A stretch of 64,000 nt of DNA from Deltaproteobacteria bacterium (GCA_016709225.1 JADJEE010000001.1:1860001-1924000), one strand, 5' to 3'. Positions 38,437 to 50,561 are shown, numbered from the stretch's first letter. Made by a program: numbers and translations. The notes: a model not told the origin generated them from the letters alone.

Positions 38437-39921
38437 ATGGAACGCATCGCCAGCGTGGTCGTCCCGGCGCTTCCGCTGCAGCTGTTGCTGCGGGAGCAGC
38501 CGAGCTTTCGCGACGCCCCCGCGGTCGTCGTGCAGGACGATCGTCCGCAGGGCAAGGTGTTGTTCGCCAACGCCCACGCCCGCCGCGCGCGCGTGTTGCC
38601 GGGCATGAGCTACGCGGCCGCGCGCAACCTCGCCACCGATCTGCGCGCGGGCACGGTCGCCCGCGATGCGATCGAGGACATGGCCGGGCAGCTCTTCGTC
38701 GCGCTGTGTGGCTACTCGCCGCGGGTCGAGCCGGTGCGCGGCGACGCGGGCTCGTACTGGCTCGACCCCAGCGGGTTGGTGCCGCTGTACGGCACGCTGC
38801 TGTCGTGGGGTCAGGCGGTGCTCGACGATCTGCGCGCGCGGGGCTTCACCGCCACGTGCGTGATCGGTTTTCATCGCTTCCGCACGCTGACGCTGGCGCG
38901 CACGCGCCCGGGCGTGCTGCTGCTGCCCGAGCCGCGACAGGAGCGGCGCGCGGCCGATGCGGTGGGGCTGCAGCAGCTGGCGATCTCACCCACGCTGCGC
39001 GACGAGCTGTGGGTGCTGGGCATCCGCACGCTGGGCCAGCTGCTGCAGCTTCCGGCCGCCGAGCTGAAGGTGCGCTTCGGCCCCGAGGCGGCCGCACTGC
39101 ACGAGGCTGCGAGCGACGGCTGGGTCGCGATCGATGCCCGCCCGCTGGTCGATCCAGTGATCGACGCGCTCGAGCTCGACGGCCCCGACGACAATCACAC
39201 GCGGATCCTGTTTGGTCTGCGCGGGCTGCTGCATCGCATGCTCGCCAAGCTGGTGCTGCGCGGCCAGGCGATGTCGGCGCTGCGGCTGCAGCTGCAGCTC
39301 GATCACCAGCCGCCGTGCTCGATCCACGTGGCACCCGCGAGTCCTTCGCTCGATCAAGCGCTCATCATCGAGCTGGTGCGGCTGCGGCTCGAGTCGCTGC
39401 AGCTGCCGGCGGCGATCGTCGGCGTGCAGGTCGAGCTCGAGGGTGTGCGCACCACCGCGGCCCAGCTGGCGCTGTTCCAGGCCCAACGCCGGCGCGACCT
39501 CGAGGCCGGCAACCGTGCGCTCGCGCGGCTGCGTGCGGCCTTCGGCGACGCCGCGGTGACGCGCCCCGTCGTGCGTGCGGCCCACCTGCCGGAGGCCCGC
39601 GCAGCGTTCGAGCCCATCACCCAGCTGCGGCTGCCGACCGCGGTCGGCGAGGTCGATGCCAGCGAGCCACCACCGCTGTGCCGGCGGGTGTTCGCCAAGC
39701 CGATCGCCCTGCCCCCGCGGCCGCGCCACGAGCCCGAGGCATGGCTCGGACGCCGCGGCGCAGTGGTGAAGATGTGGGGGCCCTATCGCATCAGCGGCGG
39801 CTGGTGGGTGCGCACGGTCGAGCGCGACTACTACTACGCCGAGACCCAGCACGGCGAGCTGCTGTGGATCTACTACGACCGCCCGCGCGCGCGGTGGTAC
39901 CTGCACGGCATCGTCGACTGA
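38437..39921 (+). CDS. imuB: ImuB, catalytically inactive Y-family polymerase homologue
   Basis: A 494-residue DinB/UmuC-fold protein. The N-terminal strand is VVVPALPLQLLL, where active Y-family polymerases have DxDxFFA. The region expected to hold the second acidic motif reads SYWLDPSGLVPLYG, lacking the usual SxDE. The catalytic carboxylates are therefore missing, as in known ImuB. Later parts (VLGIRTLGQLLQLPAAEL as HhH, and a little-finger-like region) are retained. The C-terminus WIYYDRPRARWYLHGIVD is the typical ImuB tail. It bridges ImuA, DnaE2 and the beta clamp. Neighbours are unrelated (divergent phospholipid synthase, convergent thioesterases). Confidence 0.92.
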   Translation: MERIASVVVPALPLQLLLREQPSFRDAPAVVVQDDRPQGKVLFANAHARRARVLPGMSYAAARNLATDLRAGTVARDAIEDMAGQLFVALCGYSPRVEPVRGDAGSYWLDPSGLVPLYGTLLSWGQAVLDDLRARGFTATCVIGFHRFRTLTLARTRPGVLLLPEPRQERRAADAVGLQQLAISPTLRDELWVLGIRTLGQLLQLPAAELKVRFGPEAAALHEAASDGWVAIDARPLVDPVIDALELDGPDDNHTRILFGLRGLLHRMLAKLVLRGQAMSALRLQLQLDHQPPCSIHVAPASPSLDQALIIELVRLRLESLQLPAAIVGVQVELEGVRTTAAQLALFQAQRRRDLEAGNRALARLRAAFGDAAVTRPVVRAAHLPEARAAFEPITQLRLPTAVGEVDASEPPPLCRRVFAKPIALPPRPRHEPEAWLGRRGAVVKMWGPYRISGGWWVRTVERDYYYAETQHGELLWIYYDRPRARWYLHGIVD

Positions 39922-39930
39922 TCGTCGGCG

Positions 39931-40374
39931 TCAGGCGCCGCCGAGCAGGAACTGCACGGTCGCGGCGGCGATCGGACGGCTGGGATCGTCCTGCCACGCC
40001 TCGACCCGCACCGGCGCCACGCGACGCCCCGCACGCACCACCTTGGCCTGCGCGAACGTGGTCTGGGGCTTGCCGCTGCGCAGGTACTCGATCGTGATCG
40101 AGATGGTCTTGGGCAGCGCCGCGACCTCGCTGCGCAGCAGCAGCTCGAACATCGCCGTGAACTCCAGCAGCCCCGCGATGGTGCCGCCGTGCAGCGCCGG
40201 CAGGGCCGCGTTGCCGATGTTGCGCGGCGCGAACGCCAGCTCGCCCCGCAGTCGATCCTGCTCGAGACGCAGCGCCAGCCCCAGGAACTGCGCGTAGGGG
40301 ATCTCGGCCGCCAGCGCGGTGAAGCTGCCGTCCTGTTTGGCGGCCAAGATGCGCTCGCGCAACGCCTCGCTCAT
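39931..40374 (-). CDS. PaaI-like hotdog thioesterase (first of a pair)
   Basis: A 147-residue hotdog-fold protein. The core reads ALHGGTIAGLLEFTAMFELL, where HGG precedes the long helix and the Glu is the expected catalytic acid, then KTISITIEYLRSGKP and ARVVRAGRRVAPVRVEAW. Members hydrolyse acyl-CoA or phenylacetyl-CoA-like thioesters. It overlaps the other thioesterase gene by 4 nt (ATGA at 40371-40374), so the two form a coupled pair that may act as a heteromer. Convergent with imuB with a 9-nt gap. Confidence 0.8.
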   Translation of the reverse strand: MSEALRERILAAKQDGSFTALAAEIPYAQFLGLALRLEQDRLRGELAFAPRNIGNAALPALHGGTIAGLLEFTAMFELLLRSEVAALPKTISITIEYLRSGKPQTTFAQAKVVRAGRRVAPVRVEAWQDDPSRPIAAATVQFLLGGA

Positions 40375-40904
40375 GGCCCCTCGCCGCCGGCGTCGCGGGG
40401 CGCCGCGCTCGGCTTCTCCCGCCCACCGTGGAAGATCATGAAGGTCGCCGATGCGGTCGCGATGGGATCGTCGGGCTCACCGTCGTGAGCGATCGCCCGC
40501 ACGAACGCGATGTGGGTCGTGACGCGCTCACAGACCGCTCGACACACCAGCGCGGCACCGGCCCGTGGCTGTCGCAGGTGCTCGATGCGGAGATCGAGGG
40601 TCGCGATCGGCCGTGGCGGCTGAACCGTGAGGAACACGGCCGCGCCGCAGCTGGCATCGATGAGGCTGGCGACCGCGCCGCCGTGCACCACGCCGCTCTC
40701 GGGATTGCCGACCAGGTGGGGCTGCCACGGCATCCGCACCTCGATGTCCCCCGGATCGGCGCGCTCGAACGACAGCCCCAGCGCGGCGTTGTGCGGCACG
40801 TGGGTGGTGAACGCGGCCGTCATCAGCGCCAGCTGCTCGCGGCGTTTGGCCTCCTGCGGATCGCCTCGGTGTTCCACCTCGTCCGACGACGTTAGTCGAT
40901 CCAC
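40371..40904 (-). CDS. PaaI-like hotdog thioesterase (second of a pair)
   Basis: A hotdog thioesterase of about 177 residues: THVPHNAALGLSFERA, then SGVVHGGAVASLIDASCGAAVFL with the HGG motif and an Asp on the long helix, and IATLDLRIEHLRQPRAG. The start is uncertain. GTG 40904 is used here, but GTG 40877, ATG 40823 or the longer ATG 40979 remain possible; codon use before 40877 looks less native. It is the upstream gene of the coupled pair. Divergent from the acetyltransferase at 41044. Confidence 0.78.
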   Translation of the reverse strand: MDRLTSSDEVEHRGDPQEAKRREQLALMTAAFTTHVPHNAALGLSFERADPGDIEVRMPWQPHLVGNPESGVVHGGAVASLIDASCGAAVFLTVQPPRPIATLDLRIEHLRQPRAGAALVCRAVCERVTTHIAFVRAIAHDGEPDDPIATASATFMIFHGGREKPSAAPRDAGGEGP

Positions 40905-41017
40905 CGCGGGCCGGGAAGGCCAGCTCGCCCGAGCAGCGCCGGCCGCCACGAGCCGCCTGCGGCCGCGACGCGTGTCCATACCCGCCAAGGCCGTTGCTGG
41001 CCCGGCACCGGACGTCT

Positions 41018-41023
41018 TAGGCT
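41018..41023 (+). promoter_or_regulatory. -10-like hexamer TAGGCT upstream of the acetyltransferase
   Basis: TAGGCT lies 20 nt before the GTG at 41044 and predicts a leader of about 14 nt. Confidence 0.3.
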
Positions 41024-41043
41024 GTCCTCGTCGAAGGCCCCAC

Positions 41044-41523
41044 GTGCTCCGCGAACCCGCACTCCGACCGGTCGCCCGCCACGACGTCGCGACCCTCAAG
41101 CGCCTGCTACTCGAGCTGGGCTACGACGTCGAGACCGATCAGCTCACGCGTCGCGTCGAGCTGGTCGGCGTGCACTCCGATCACTTCCTGCAGGTCGCCG
41201 TCGACAGCGACGATCGGGTGCTCGGCGCGGTGCATGCCCACCTGCAGTTCGACCTCACCAGCGGGGCCTTCACCGAGATCGCAATGCTGATCGTCGCGCA
41301 CGACACCCGCCGCGGCGGCATCGGACGATCCCTGGTCCACGCGGTCGAGGGTTGGAGCGCCCAGCGCGGGGTCTATCGCGTGCTCGTGCGCAGTCAGCTG
41401 CACCGCGAGGCAGCCAGAGCCTTCTATCGCGTGCTCGGGTACGTCGAGACCAAGCAGCAGAGCGTGTTGGTCCGCGAGCCCCGCGAGCTGCGCCCACGCG
41501 GCGCGACCACCGTCGTCGACTGA
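41044..41523 (+). CDS. GNAT family N-acetyltransferase
   Basis: A 159-residue GNAT protein. The N-terminal strand RPVARHDVATLKRLLLELGY is followed by FTEIAMLIVAHDTRRGGIGRSLVHAVEGWSA, where the R-x-x-G-x-G loop binds the acetyl-CoA pyrophosphate, and AARAFYRVLGYVETKQQSVLVRE, the conserved C-terminal GNAT end. The acceptor may be a small amine, an amino acid or a protein N-terminus; it is not determinable. The GTG at 41044 begins the recognisable domain. No operon partner. Confidence 0.83.
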   Translation: MLREPALRPVARHDVATLKRLLLELGYDVETDQLTRRVELVGVHSDHFLQVAVDSDDRVLGAVHAHLQFDLTSGAFTEIAMLIVAHDTRRGGIGRSLVHAVEGWSAQRGVYRVLVRSQLHREAARAFYRVLGYVETKQQSVLVREPRELRPRGATTVVD

Positions 41524-41610
41524 GCTCGCCGAGGACGCCTCTCGAGCTCGTCGAGCACCGTCACCGACGCGGGCGATCCCATGCGATCCCATGCGGTGGG
41601 GCTTCCCTGC

Positions 41611-41616
41611 TATCGT
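41611..41616 (+). promoter_or_regulatory. -10-like hexamer TATCGT before the ATG at 41624
   Basis: TATCGT ends 7 nt before the lipoprotein start codon, predicting a transcript start at or next to the ATG. Confidence 0.4.
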
Positions 41617-41623
41617 GCCAGCC

Positions 41624-42943
41624 ATGGCACTGCGACGTACTTGGTCCCTGGTGATGGGCGCGGCGATGGGGATGACCGCGTGTGGCGGTGACGATGGCAA
41701 GGCCGATGGTGGTGCCGACACCACCGACGGCACCGCCGACACCAGCGCGAGCGGGCCCAGCAGCTCCGCCACCGACACCGCCGAGAGCGTCGACAGCGGG
41801 CCGGGCCCCGGCGAGTGCGGCAACGGCATGCTCGACGGCGACGAGCAGTGCGACAATGGGGCCGACAACTCCGACACCGTGCCCGACGCGTGCCGCACCG
41901 ATTGCCGCACCGCCCACTGTGCCGACGGCGTGATCGATCCCAGCCTCGGCGAGGAGTGCGACGACGGCAACCTCAACTCCAACATGCCCGACGCGTGCCG
42001 CGTCACCTGTGTGCTACCGACCTGCGGCGACGGCGTGAAGGACGTCGGTGAGCCCTGCGACGACGGCAACGAGATGTGGGGAGACACCTGCCACGAGTGC
42101 AGCAACCTCTGGTACTTCGTGCTGAACTCGCCCGATCAGAGCGGCGGCGGTGATGTGTCGATCCTGCGCTCGACCCGTGACGGCGCGCCGGTGCAGGTCG
42201 TGGGCGGCGACAGCTCCTTGAACGGCATCGTGCAGATCGAGCTGGGGCCCATGGGCACGCCGTTGTTCGCGCTGCAGTCCGACGGCGCAGTCGATCGTGT
42301 GGTCGTGCTCGACCCCATCGACGGTGCCATGACCGGCGAGGTCGCGCTCGATGCCGCGGTGCTCGGCGCCGACCCCGAGCTGCAGGGCCTCGCGCTCGGC
42401 AGCGACGGCGTGCTGTACGTCGCCGGGGTCGCTGGCGGCAACACGCAGATCGTACCCGTCGACATCACGGCGCTCACCGCCGGCACGCCGTTCGAGCTCG
42501 GCAGCGACCTCGGCGTGGTCGACATGACCGCCGACGATGCCGGCATGCTGTACGTCTCGACGGGCACCACCGGCGGCTCGATGGTGCAGATCGATCCGGT
42601 GGCGATGAGCAGCACGACGTTCCTTTCGGGCTTCGAGAACCCCATCGGCATCGCCTTCGATGCCGCCCATCACGAGCTGTGGGTCGCCGACAACCCCGCC
42701 GGCGCGCCGTCGTACATGGTCCGCTCCGACCTCATGGGCAACGCCGCGCCCTACGCGACCGCCGGCACCGACAACAACCCCTACGTGCACGGCGTCGCGA
42801 TCGACATCGGTGGCGTCGTGCTCACCACCCAGCGCGCGTACGATCGCGTGGTCGCGGTGCAGAACTTCGACGCGGTGCAGGACTTCTTCACCGAGATGAT
42901 CGTGGATCCGACCGACCTGGTGATCCTCGACATGAAGCACTGA
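41624..42943 (+). CDS. Lipoprotein with Cys-rich repeats and beta-propeller
   Basis: A 439-residue lipoprotein (lipobox GMTAC). A Thr/Asp/Ser-rich linker leads into three Cys-rich units (GECGNGMLDGDEQCDNGADNS, ADGVIDPSLGEECDDGNLNS, CGDGVKDVGEPCDDGNEMWGD) of the DUF4215 type seen in the large lipoprotein at 783. The C-terminal 290 residues form a repeated strand pattern (SDGAVDRVVVLDPIDGAM, GSDGVLYVAGVAGGN, ADDAGMLYVSTGTTGG, DAAHHELWVADN) expected to fold as a beta-propeller. It is probably surface-exposed and calcium- or protein-binding. Start at 41624, chosen for the signal; a longer frame begins at 41591. Confidence 0.8.
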   Translation: MALRRTWSLVMGAAMGMTACGGDDGKADGGADTTDGTADTSASGPSSSATDTAESVDSGPGPGECGNGMLDGDEQCDNGADNSDTVPDACRTDCRTAHCADGVIDPSLGEECDDGNLNSNMPDACRVTCVLPTCGDGVKDVGEPCDDGNEMWGDTCHECSNLWYFVLNSPDQSGGGDVSILRSTRDGAPVQVVGGDSSLNGIVQIELGPMGTPLFALQSDGAVDRVVVLDPIDGAMTGEVALDAAVLGADPELQGLALGSDGVLYVAGVAGGNTQIVPVDITALTAGTPFELGSDLGVVDMTADDAGMLYVSTGTTGGSMVQIDPVAMSSTTFLSGFENPIGIAFDAAHHELWVADNPAGAPSYMVRSDLMGNAAPYATAGTDNNPYVHGVAIDIGGVVLTTQRAYDRVVAVQNFDAVQDFFTEMIVDPTDLVILDMKH

Positions 42944-43047
42944 CCCGCGCGGGTGGAGATGCCGCCGCTGCGCGGGGTCGTCCGGGCCCCGGGCAGCCTC
43001 GACGCCAACGGCTCATCAAGCGGCGTGAATCCTCTCTTGCGAGGATC

Positions 43048-43064
43048 CTGAACAAAAGATCAGC
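43048..43064 (+). promoter_or_regulatory. SOS box upstream of dnaE2
   Basis: CTGAACAAAAGATCAGC has a perfect left half CTGAAC and a right half GATCAG that differs from GTTCAG at one base. It is the most symmetrical of the three boxes and lies 24 nt before the dnaE2 ATG. TTGCGA lies 5 nt upstream of it and TACGCC directly follows it. In the reverse orientation the box matches the recalled M. xanthus LexA motif at 15 of 17 positions. Confidence 0.7.
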
Positions 43065-43087
43065 TACGCCGCCATACTGCCCCAGAC

Positions 43088-46153
<3,066 letters not shown>

Positions 46154-46198
46154 CGCCGTGGCCATGGGCGTGTTAGCGTCGCCGGGCTCGCCCCGACG

Positions 46199-46825
46199 AT
46201 GGCCGACGACGACATCCCCTGCCGACGCATCATCCTGGTCCGCCACGGTCACTACGAGCGTACCGGTGGGCTCGGCGACACCGCCTGGGGACTCTCGCCG
46301 CTGGGGCGGCGGCAGGCCGTGCGGGCGGGCCGGCGGCTGGCGCAGATCGTCGCGTCCTCGACCGCGCGCTTCGACGGCCTGTTCGCGAGCCCGTGGCCGC
46401 GCGCGTCGCAGACCGCCGAGATTGCGGCGCACGAACTCGACCTGCACAGCGTGAAGATCAAGCCGTGGCTGCACGAGGTGGTGCCGGTGGTCGACCCCGC
46501 GCGGGTCGACTTCGGACCGCTGCCGCTGGGGCTCGAGACCACGCCGCCGGAGGAGCGCGCGATCGCCCACCAGCAGATCGAGAAGGTCCGCGAGCGCTTC
46601 TTCAAGGCCCCGCGTCGCGCCTCGCTGGTGCTGCTCTTCACCCACGGCAATCTCATTCGCTTCCTGGTCGCTCGCACCCTGCGGCTGCCCTACGAGGCGT
46701 GGGCAATGATGGACATCGCCCACAGCGGCATCACCGAGCTGCGCGTCTACGGCAGCGGCTTCGAGGCGCTGGTCAGCTTCAACGAGACCGGCCACCTGCC
46801 GCCGCCGCTCATCACCACTGCCTAG
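46199..46825 (+). CDS. Histidine phosphatase family protein
   Basis: A 208-residue phosphoglycerate-mutase-like protein. The catalytic RHGH (IILVRHGHYER) is at the N-terminus. Other parts are GLSPLGRRQAVRAGRRL and FASPWPRASQTAEIAA; the second His is in LLFTHGNLIRFLVARTL. It removes phosphate from a small molecule or protein; the substrate is not evident. Resembles PGAM5-like and SixA-like members. TAGCGT lies 19 nt before the ATG. It is followed after 18 nt by the DUF885 gene on the same strand, a likely operon. Confidence 0.82.
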   Translation: MADDDIPCRRIILVRHGHYERTGGLGDTAWGLSPLGRRQAVRAGRRLAQIVASSTARFDGLFASPWPRASQTAEIAAHELDLHSVKIKPWLHEVVPVVDPARVDFGPLPLGLETTPPEERAIAHQQIEKVRERFFKAPRRASLVLLFTHGNLIRFLVARTLRLPYEAWAMMDIAHSGITELRVYGSGFEALVSFNETGHLPPPLITTA

Positions 46826-46843
46826 AACGAACCGAGGCGTCCC

Positions 46844-48823
46844 ATGCCACGCACCCCCCGCGCCGCCCTCACGCTCGCGCTGTCGCTGCTGCTCTCCGCG
46901 CACGGCTGCAAGAACGAGCCACCGCCCAAGCCGCCGGTCGAGCAGAGCAAGGCCAAGGCAGGCTTCGCCGAGACCGTCGACACCATCTTTGCGGCGTGGT
47001 TCGCAGCGCGCCCCGGCGCCGCCACGGCGCTGGGCGAGCACAGCCACGACGGCGCGTGGCCAGACCTCGGCAGCGACGGCATCGCGGCCGATCTGCGCCG
47101 CATCGAAGACGGCCTCGCCGCGCTGGCCGCGATCGACACCGCCAAGCTGACGCTCGACGAGCGCATCGACCATGACATGCTGGTGGCGGAGCTCGAGCTG
47201 CAGAAGTTCGGCCACGAGGTCGAGCAGCCGTGGCGCCGCGATCCGTCGTGGTACACCAGCACCATCGGCAGCGGGCTCGAGGACCTGGTGTCGCGGGACT
47301 TCGCGCCCATCGAGCAGCGCGCCGCCGCGGTCGCATCGCGACTCGAGGCGCTGCCCAAGCTATGCGAGCAGGCGACGGCGAACCTCGTGGCAGCCGAGGC
47401 GTGGGCGCCACAGACCCAGGTCGCGATCGGCCAGGTCGACGGCATCGCGCAGCTCATCGAGGCCGTGATCCCCGAGCGCGTCGGCGAGGCCTCACCCGAG
47501 GTGAAGGGGCGCATCGAGGGCGCCAGTGGCCCCGCACTGGCGGCCGTGCGCGCGCTGCAGCAGCACCTGTCGACCGCGATCCTGCCGCAGGCCGGCGGGC
47601 AGTGGCGGCTCGGTGCCACCGGCTTCGCGCGCAAGCTCGCGCTCACGCTACAGACCAACATCACCGCCGACGAGCTGCGACGCGTCGCGGTGATCGAGCA
47701 CGGCCGGGTGCGCAAGCAGATGGCCGCACTCGCCCACGAGCTCGGGGAGGTGTTGTTCAGCCGCAGCAAGGTCGCCAAGCTGCGCGCCCACGCGCCTGGC
47801 GATCCCGATGCCGAGGTCATCCGCGCGGTGCTCGAGGAGCTCTCGGTGATCCACGTCGAGCCCGACGAGCTGCGCGACGCCATCGAGGGCAAGCTCGCGC
47901 GACTGGGCGCGTTCGTGAAGGAGAAGCAGATCGTCACCACCGACGACGCCGAGCGCCTCGACGTCATCTGGACCCCGCCGCACCAGCGCGGGGTCTTCAT
48001 CGCGGGCCTGGCCGCGCCCGGGCCGCTCGAGCAGGCCGCCGCGGGGCTACCGAGCTTCTATCTCGTGCAGCCCATCCCCGACAGCTGGCCGGCCGCCTCC
48101 CGCGAGTCGTTCCTGCGCGAGTACAACGACTTCATGCTCGAGGTGCTGTCGATCCACGAGGCCATCCCCGGTCACTTCGTGCAGCAGTACTACGCCAAGC
48201 GAGAGCCCTCGAAGGTGCGGCGCGTGCTCGCCAACGGCGCCTTCGTCGAGGGCTGGGCGGTCTACGCCGAGAAGCTCATGGTCGATGCCGGGTACGCCGG
48301 GGCCGCGGGCGCGCAGAAGCGACCGCGCGGGGTCGGCAAGGCCGCGTGGCGCGTGGCGACCGAGCCCGCGCTGCGGGCCAAGGCGATCGCGCTGCACGGC
48401 CTCAAGTTCTACCTGCGCTCGGTGACCAACGCGATCCTCGATCACGGCGTCCACGCCGGCGACATGACCGAGGAGCAGGCCATGGACCTGATGGTCAACC
48501 GCTCCTTCCAGCAAGAGGGCGAGGCCCGCGGCAAGTGGGTCCGCGCGCAGGTCACCTCGACACAGCTGTCGACCTACTTCGTGGGCGCGCAGGCGTGGCT
48601 GCGGCTGCGCAAGCACGCCGAGGTCATCGCGCGCGACACCGGCACGCCGTTCGACATGGCGAAGTTCCACGACGCCGCGCTGGCCCACGGCGCGCCGCCG
48701 CTGCAGCGCATGCCCGAGCTGCTCGGCTGGCCCGCGCCCGGCAGCAAGCCCACGGCTGCGGCGGCACCGGCCGACGGCGCGGCCGCCAGCGACGATGCTT
48801 CGAGCGAAGCCGCCGCCGACTGA
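46844..48823 (+). CDS. DUF885 family lipoprotein, HExxxGH metallopeptidase-like
   Basis: A 659-residue lipoprotein (signal LTLALSLLLSAHGC, Cys17). The long helical DUF885 fold contains the zinc-binding-like motif HEAIPGH (residues 438-444), then NGAFVEGWAVYAEKLMVDAG, which supplies the third ligand or acidic residue. Some members of the family are dipeptidyl carboxypeptidase-like enzymes. The last 30 residues are a low-complexity Ala/Ser/Asp tail. It is probably periplasmic. No Shine-Dalgarno except CGAGGCG, about 6 nt before the ATG. Confidence 0.86.
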   Translation: MPRTPRAALTLALSLLLSAHGCKNEPPPKPPVEQSKAKAGFAETVDTIFAAWFAARPGAATALGEHSHDGAWPDLGSDGIAADLRRIEDGLAALAAIDTAKLTLDERIDHDMLVAELELQKFGHEVEQPWRRDPSWYTSTIGSGLEDLVSRDFAPIEQRAAAVASRLEALPKLCEQATANLVAAEAWAPQTQVAIGQVDGIAQLIEAVIPERVGEASPEVKGRIEGASGPALAAVRALQQHLSTAILPQAGGQWRLGATGFARKLALTLQTNITADELRRVAVIEHGRVRKQMAALAHELGEVLFSRSKVAKLRAHAPGDPDAEVIRAVLEELSVIHVEPDELRDAIEGKLARLGAFVKEKQIVTTDDAERLDVIWTPPHQRGVFIAGLAAPGPLEQAAAGLPSFYLVQPIPDSWPAASRESFLREYNDFMLEVLSIHEAIPGHFVQQYYAKREPSKVRRVLANGAFVEGWAVYAEKLMVDAGYAGAAGAQKRPRGVGKAAWRVATEPALRAKAIALHGLKFYLRSVTNAILDHGVHAGDMTEEQAMDLMVNRSFQQEGEARGKWVRAQVTSTQLSTYFVGAQAWLRLRKHAEVIARDTGTPFDMAKFHDAALAHGAPPLQRMPELLGWPAPGSKPTAAAAPADGAAASDDASSEAAAD

Positions 48824-48841
48824 TCGCGACGTGGTCGAGCT

Positions 48842-49810
48842 TCAGGGCGCGGGGGTCTGCTTCGCGAACGCCTCGTGCAGGGTCCGGCGCAGCTCGCCGA
48901 CCAGCGTGGCGTCCTTGACGTCGATCACCGGCGTGTTGTCGTACTGCTCCCAGTAGACCGTGGGCGGGTGATCGTCGTGGACCTCGAGCGCGCGCCGCAG
49001 CTTGCGGTTGTCGGGCACGAACCCGCGATCGAGCAGGCCGGTGATGGTGTTGGCGATGGTGCCGTTCAGACCGCAGATGAGCACCGCGACCTTGTCGGGG
49101 CGCAGCTCGCCGGGCGCCAGCCGCAACGCGGCCTCGGCCTCTGCGCGCCGGGCCGGCTCGCAGATCGACTCGGCGCGCCCACGCCAGCCGCCCCAGTCGC
49201 CCTGTGGACGGCTCACACACGGCACGTAGACCAGACCGTTCTCCGCGGCGTAGCGCTCGAGCTCCGCGCGGTAGCCGAGCCCGGTCGCATGGCTCGCGCC
49301 GTGGACGATCGCGAGATCGTCGAGTCGCGCCTTGGGGTCGCGACGCACGCGCGCACGCGCGATGCTCACGAATGGCGCCAGCCCGGTGCCGGCCGCGACG
49401 CACAGCTTGAGCCGGCGATCCTCGAGCCCGACGGTGCCCTCGAGGGTGAAGTGCCCGGTCGGCACCGTGCGACAGTACATGCGATCGCCGACCGCGATCG
49501 GCCACATCACGTGGGTCAGCGGCAGGTCCGACTCGGGCTCACCGACCTTGCGGATGTAGAACTCGAGCTCGGGCATCTCGTCGGGTGACGACGCGATCGA
49601 CATCGGGCGACGCACCGACAACGGCCGCGGATCCGCGGCGCCCTCGACGACCTCGCGGTTCATGCCGATGGTGACGTACTGACCGGGCACGAACCACGGC
49701 CCCTCGCCGTGGTGCTCGACGCTGTCGGGTCGCAAGCGGAAGATCGACAGCGTGGGCTCGAGGTCCTCGCGGGCGACGAGCGTGGCGTTGTACTCGAGCA
49801 GCTTGGACAT
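48842..49810 (-). CDS. Ferredoxin/flavodoxin-NADP+ reductase-like protein
   Basis: A 322-residue flavoprotein. FAD site: RRPMSIASSP in place of RxYS. Nucleotide site: CVAAGTGLAPFVSIARA. Later parts are AIVHGASHATGLGYRAELERYA and VAVLICGLNGTIANTI, where the family has the CG-P-M pattern. The C-terminus KQTPAP is 50-60 residues longer than E. coli Fpr. It transfers electrons between NADPH and a ferredoxin or flavodoxin. A TAGACT -10-like hexamer ends 9 nt before the ATG. It is followed on the same strand side by the DUF4202 gene, 12 nt upstream, which reads in the same direction. Confidence 0.8.
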   Translation of the reverse strand: MSKLLEYNATLVAREDLEPTLSIFRLRPDSVEHHGEGPWFVPGQYVTIGMNREVVEGAADPRPLSVRRPMSIASSPDEMPELEFYIRKVGEPESDLPLTHVMWPIAVGDRMYCRTVPTGHFTLEGTVGLEDRRLKLCVAAGTGLAPFVSIARARVRRDPKARLDDLAIVHGASHATGLGYRAELERYAAENGLVYVPCVSRPQGDWGGWRGRAESICEPARRAEAEAALRLAPGELRPDKVAVLICGLNGTIANTITGLLDRGFVPDNRKLRRALEVHDDHPPTVYWEQYDNTPVIDVKDATLVGELRRTLHEAFAKQTPAP

Positions 49811-49819
49811 CGCACCACC

Positions 49820-49825
49820 AGTCTA
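49820..49825 (-). promoter_or_regulatory. -10-like hexamer TAGACT before the reductase ATG
   Basis: On the minus strand TAGACT ends 9 nt before the ATG at 49810, overlapping the last codon of the DUF4202 gene. It predicts a near-leaderless transcript for the reductase. Confidence 0.35.
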
Positions 49826-50470
49826 CCCGGCGGCGGTCGCAGCCACCACCAGCTCGACCAGCCGCGAGGACAGCGACAGCGAGGGCAGCACCGCCAGCGT
49901 CGCCGCGTGTCCGGCCGGGGACATCTTCGCCCACGTCTTCGCGACGATGGCCGCCACCGCCTCGGGCTCGCGGTCGGCCGCGAACGCGGCCAGCTCGTCC
50001 TGCACGAAGCGCAGGCACACCGCGTCCTCGAGTAGCGCGGCCCCGGGGTCGTGGTGCAGCTGCTTCTTGAGCATGACCGCACCCACGCGATCCCCGAGCG
50101 CAGGCTCGTAGCCGACCGACGCCAGCGTGGCCTTGGCCAGCTCGACGTGCCGCAGCATCGCCGCCGCGCGCCAGCGCTTGTAGCCGACCACGCCCTCGGG
50201 GTAGTCGCGCCGGGGCAGCTCGAAGCGGCGCACGTGCTGCGCGAGTGCGGCCAGCCGCACGGCGATCTCCGCGTCGCCGTCGAGGCGTCGTACCCACGCG
50301 GATACCCTCGCGTGGTAGTCGAGCGCGATCGTCATGGCGACGCCGTCGCGCACGAACTCGCGAGGATCATCCAGGTGATGGGTCGCGAAGGCCCGCAGCA
50401 CCGCCGGCCAGCGGGCGTCGACGGTCTCGGGCCAAGCATCGAGGGTCGCGGCGGCGCGATCGAGATCCAC
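49823..50470 (-). CDS. DUF4202 domain protein
   Basis: A 215-residue protein matching the DUF4202 pattern: an early helix, LAALAQHVRRFELPRRDYPEGVVGYKRWRAAAMLRHVELAKATLASVGYE, then AALLEDAVCLRFVQDELAAF and KTWAKMSPAGHAATL. The conserved QH-x-R-R-x-x-x-P-R-x-x-Y-P and EDAVCLxF segments suggest a metal-binding helical fold related to HD-like hydrolases, but no activity is established. GTG start, with TAGGCT ending 9 nt upstream (50485-50480). It lies just upstream of the reductase. Confidence 0.8.
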   Translation of the reverse strand: MDLDRAAATLDAWPETVDARWPAVLRAFATHHLDDPREFVRDGVAMTIALDYHARVSAWVRRLDGDAEIAVRLAALAQHVRRFELPRRDYPEGVVGYKRWRAAAMLRHVELAKATLASVGYEPALGDRVGAVMLKKQLHHDPGAALLEDAVCLRFVQDELAAFAADREPEAVAAIVAKTWAKMSPAGHAATLAVLPSLSLSSRLVELVVAATAAG

Positions 50471-50479
50471 GGTCCATGG

Positions 50480-50485
50480 AGCCTA
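50480..50485 (-). promoter_or_regulatory. -10-like hexamer TAGGCT before the DUF4202 GTG
   Basis: TAGGCT on the minus strand ends 9 nt before the GTG at 50470. Same pattern as at 10648 and 41018. Confidence 0.4.
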
Positions 50486-50561
50486 CGCCGCCCAGCGGCG
50501 CGCTGTCGAACCCAAGCACCCCCCAGGAACCAAGCCCTGGCAGCATTGTCCATCGTCGCCC

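Noticed and set aside
40877..40979. Other start codons for the second thioesterase
   Set aside because: Not excluded, only not chosen: GTG 40877 and ATG 40979 are possible; none has a good Shine-Dalgarno or -10-like element, so GTG 40904 is a compromise.
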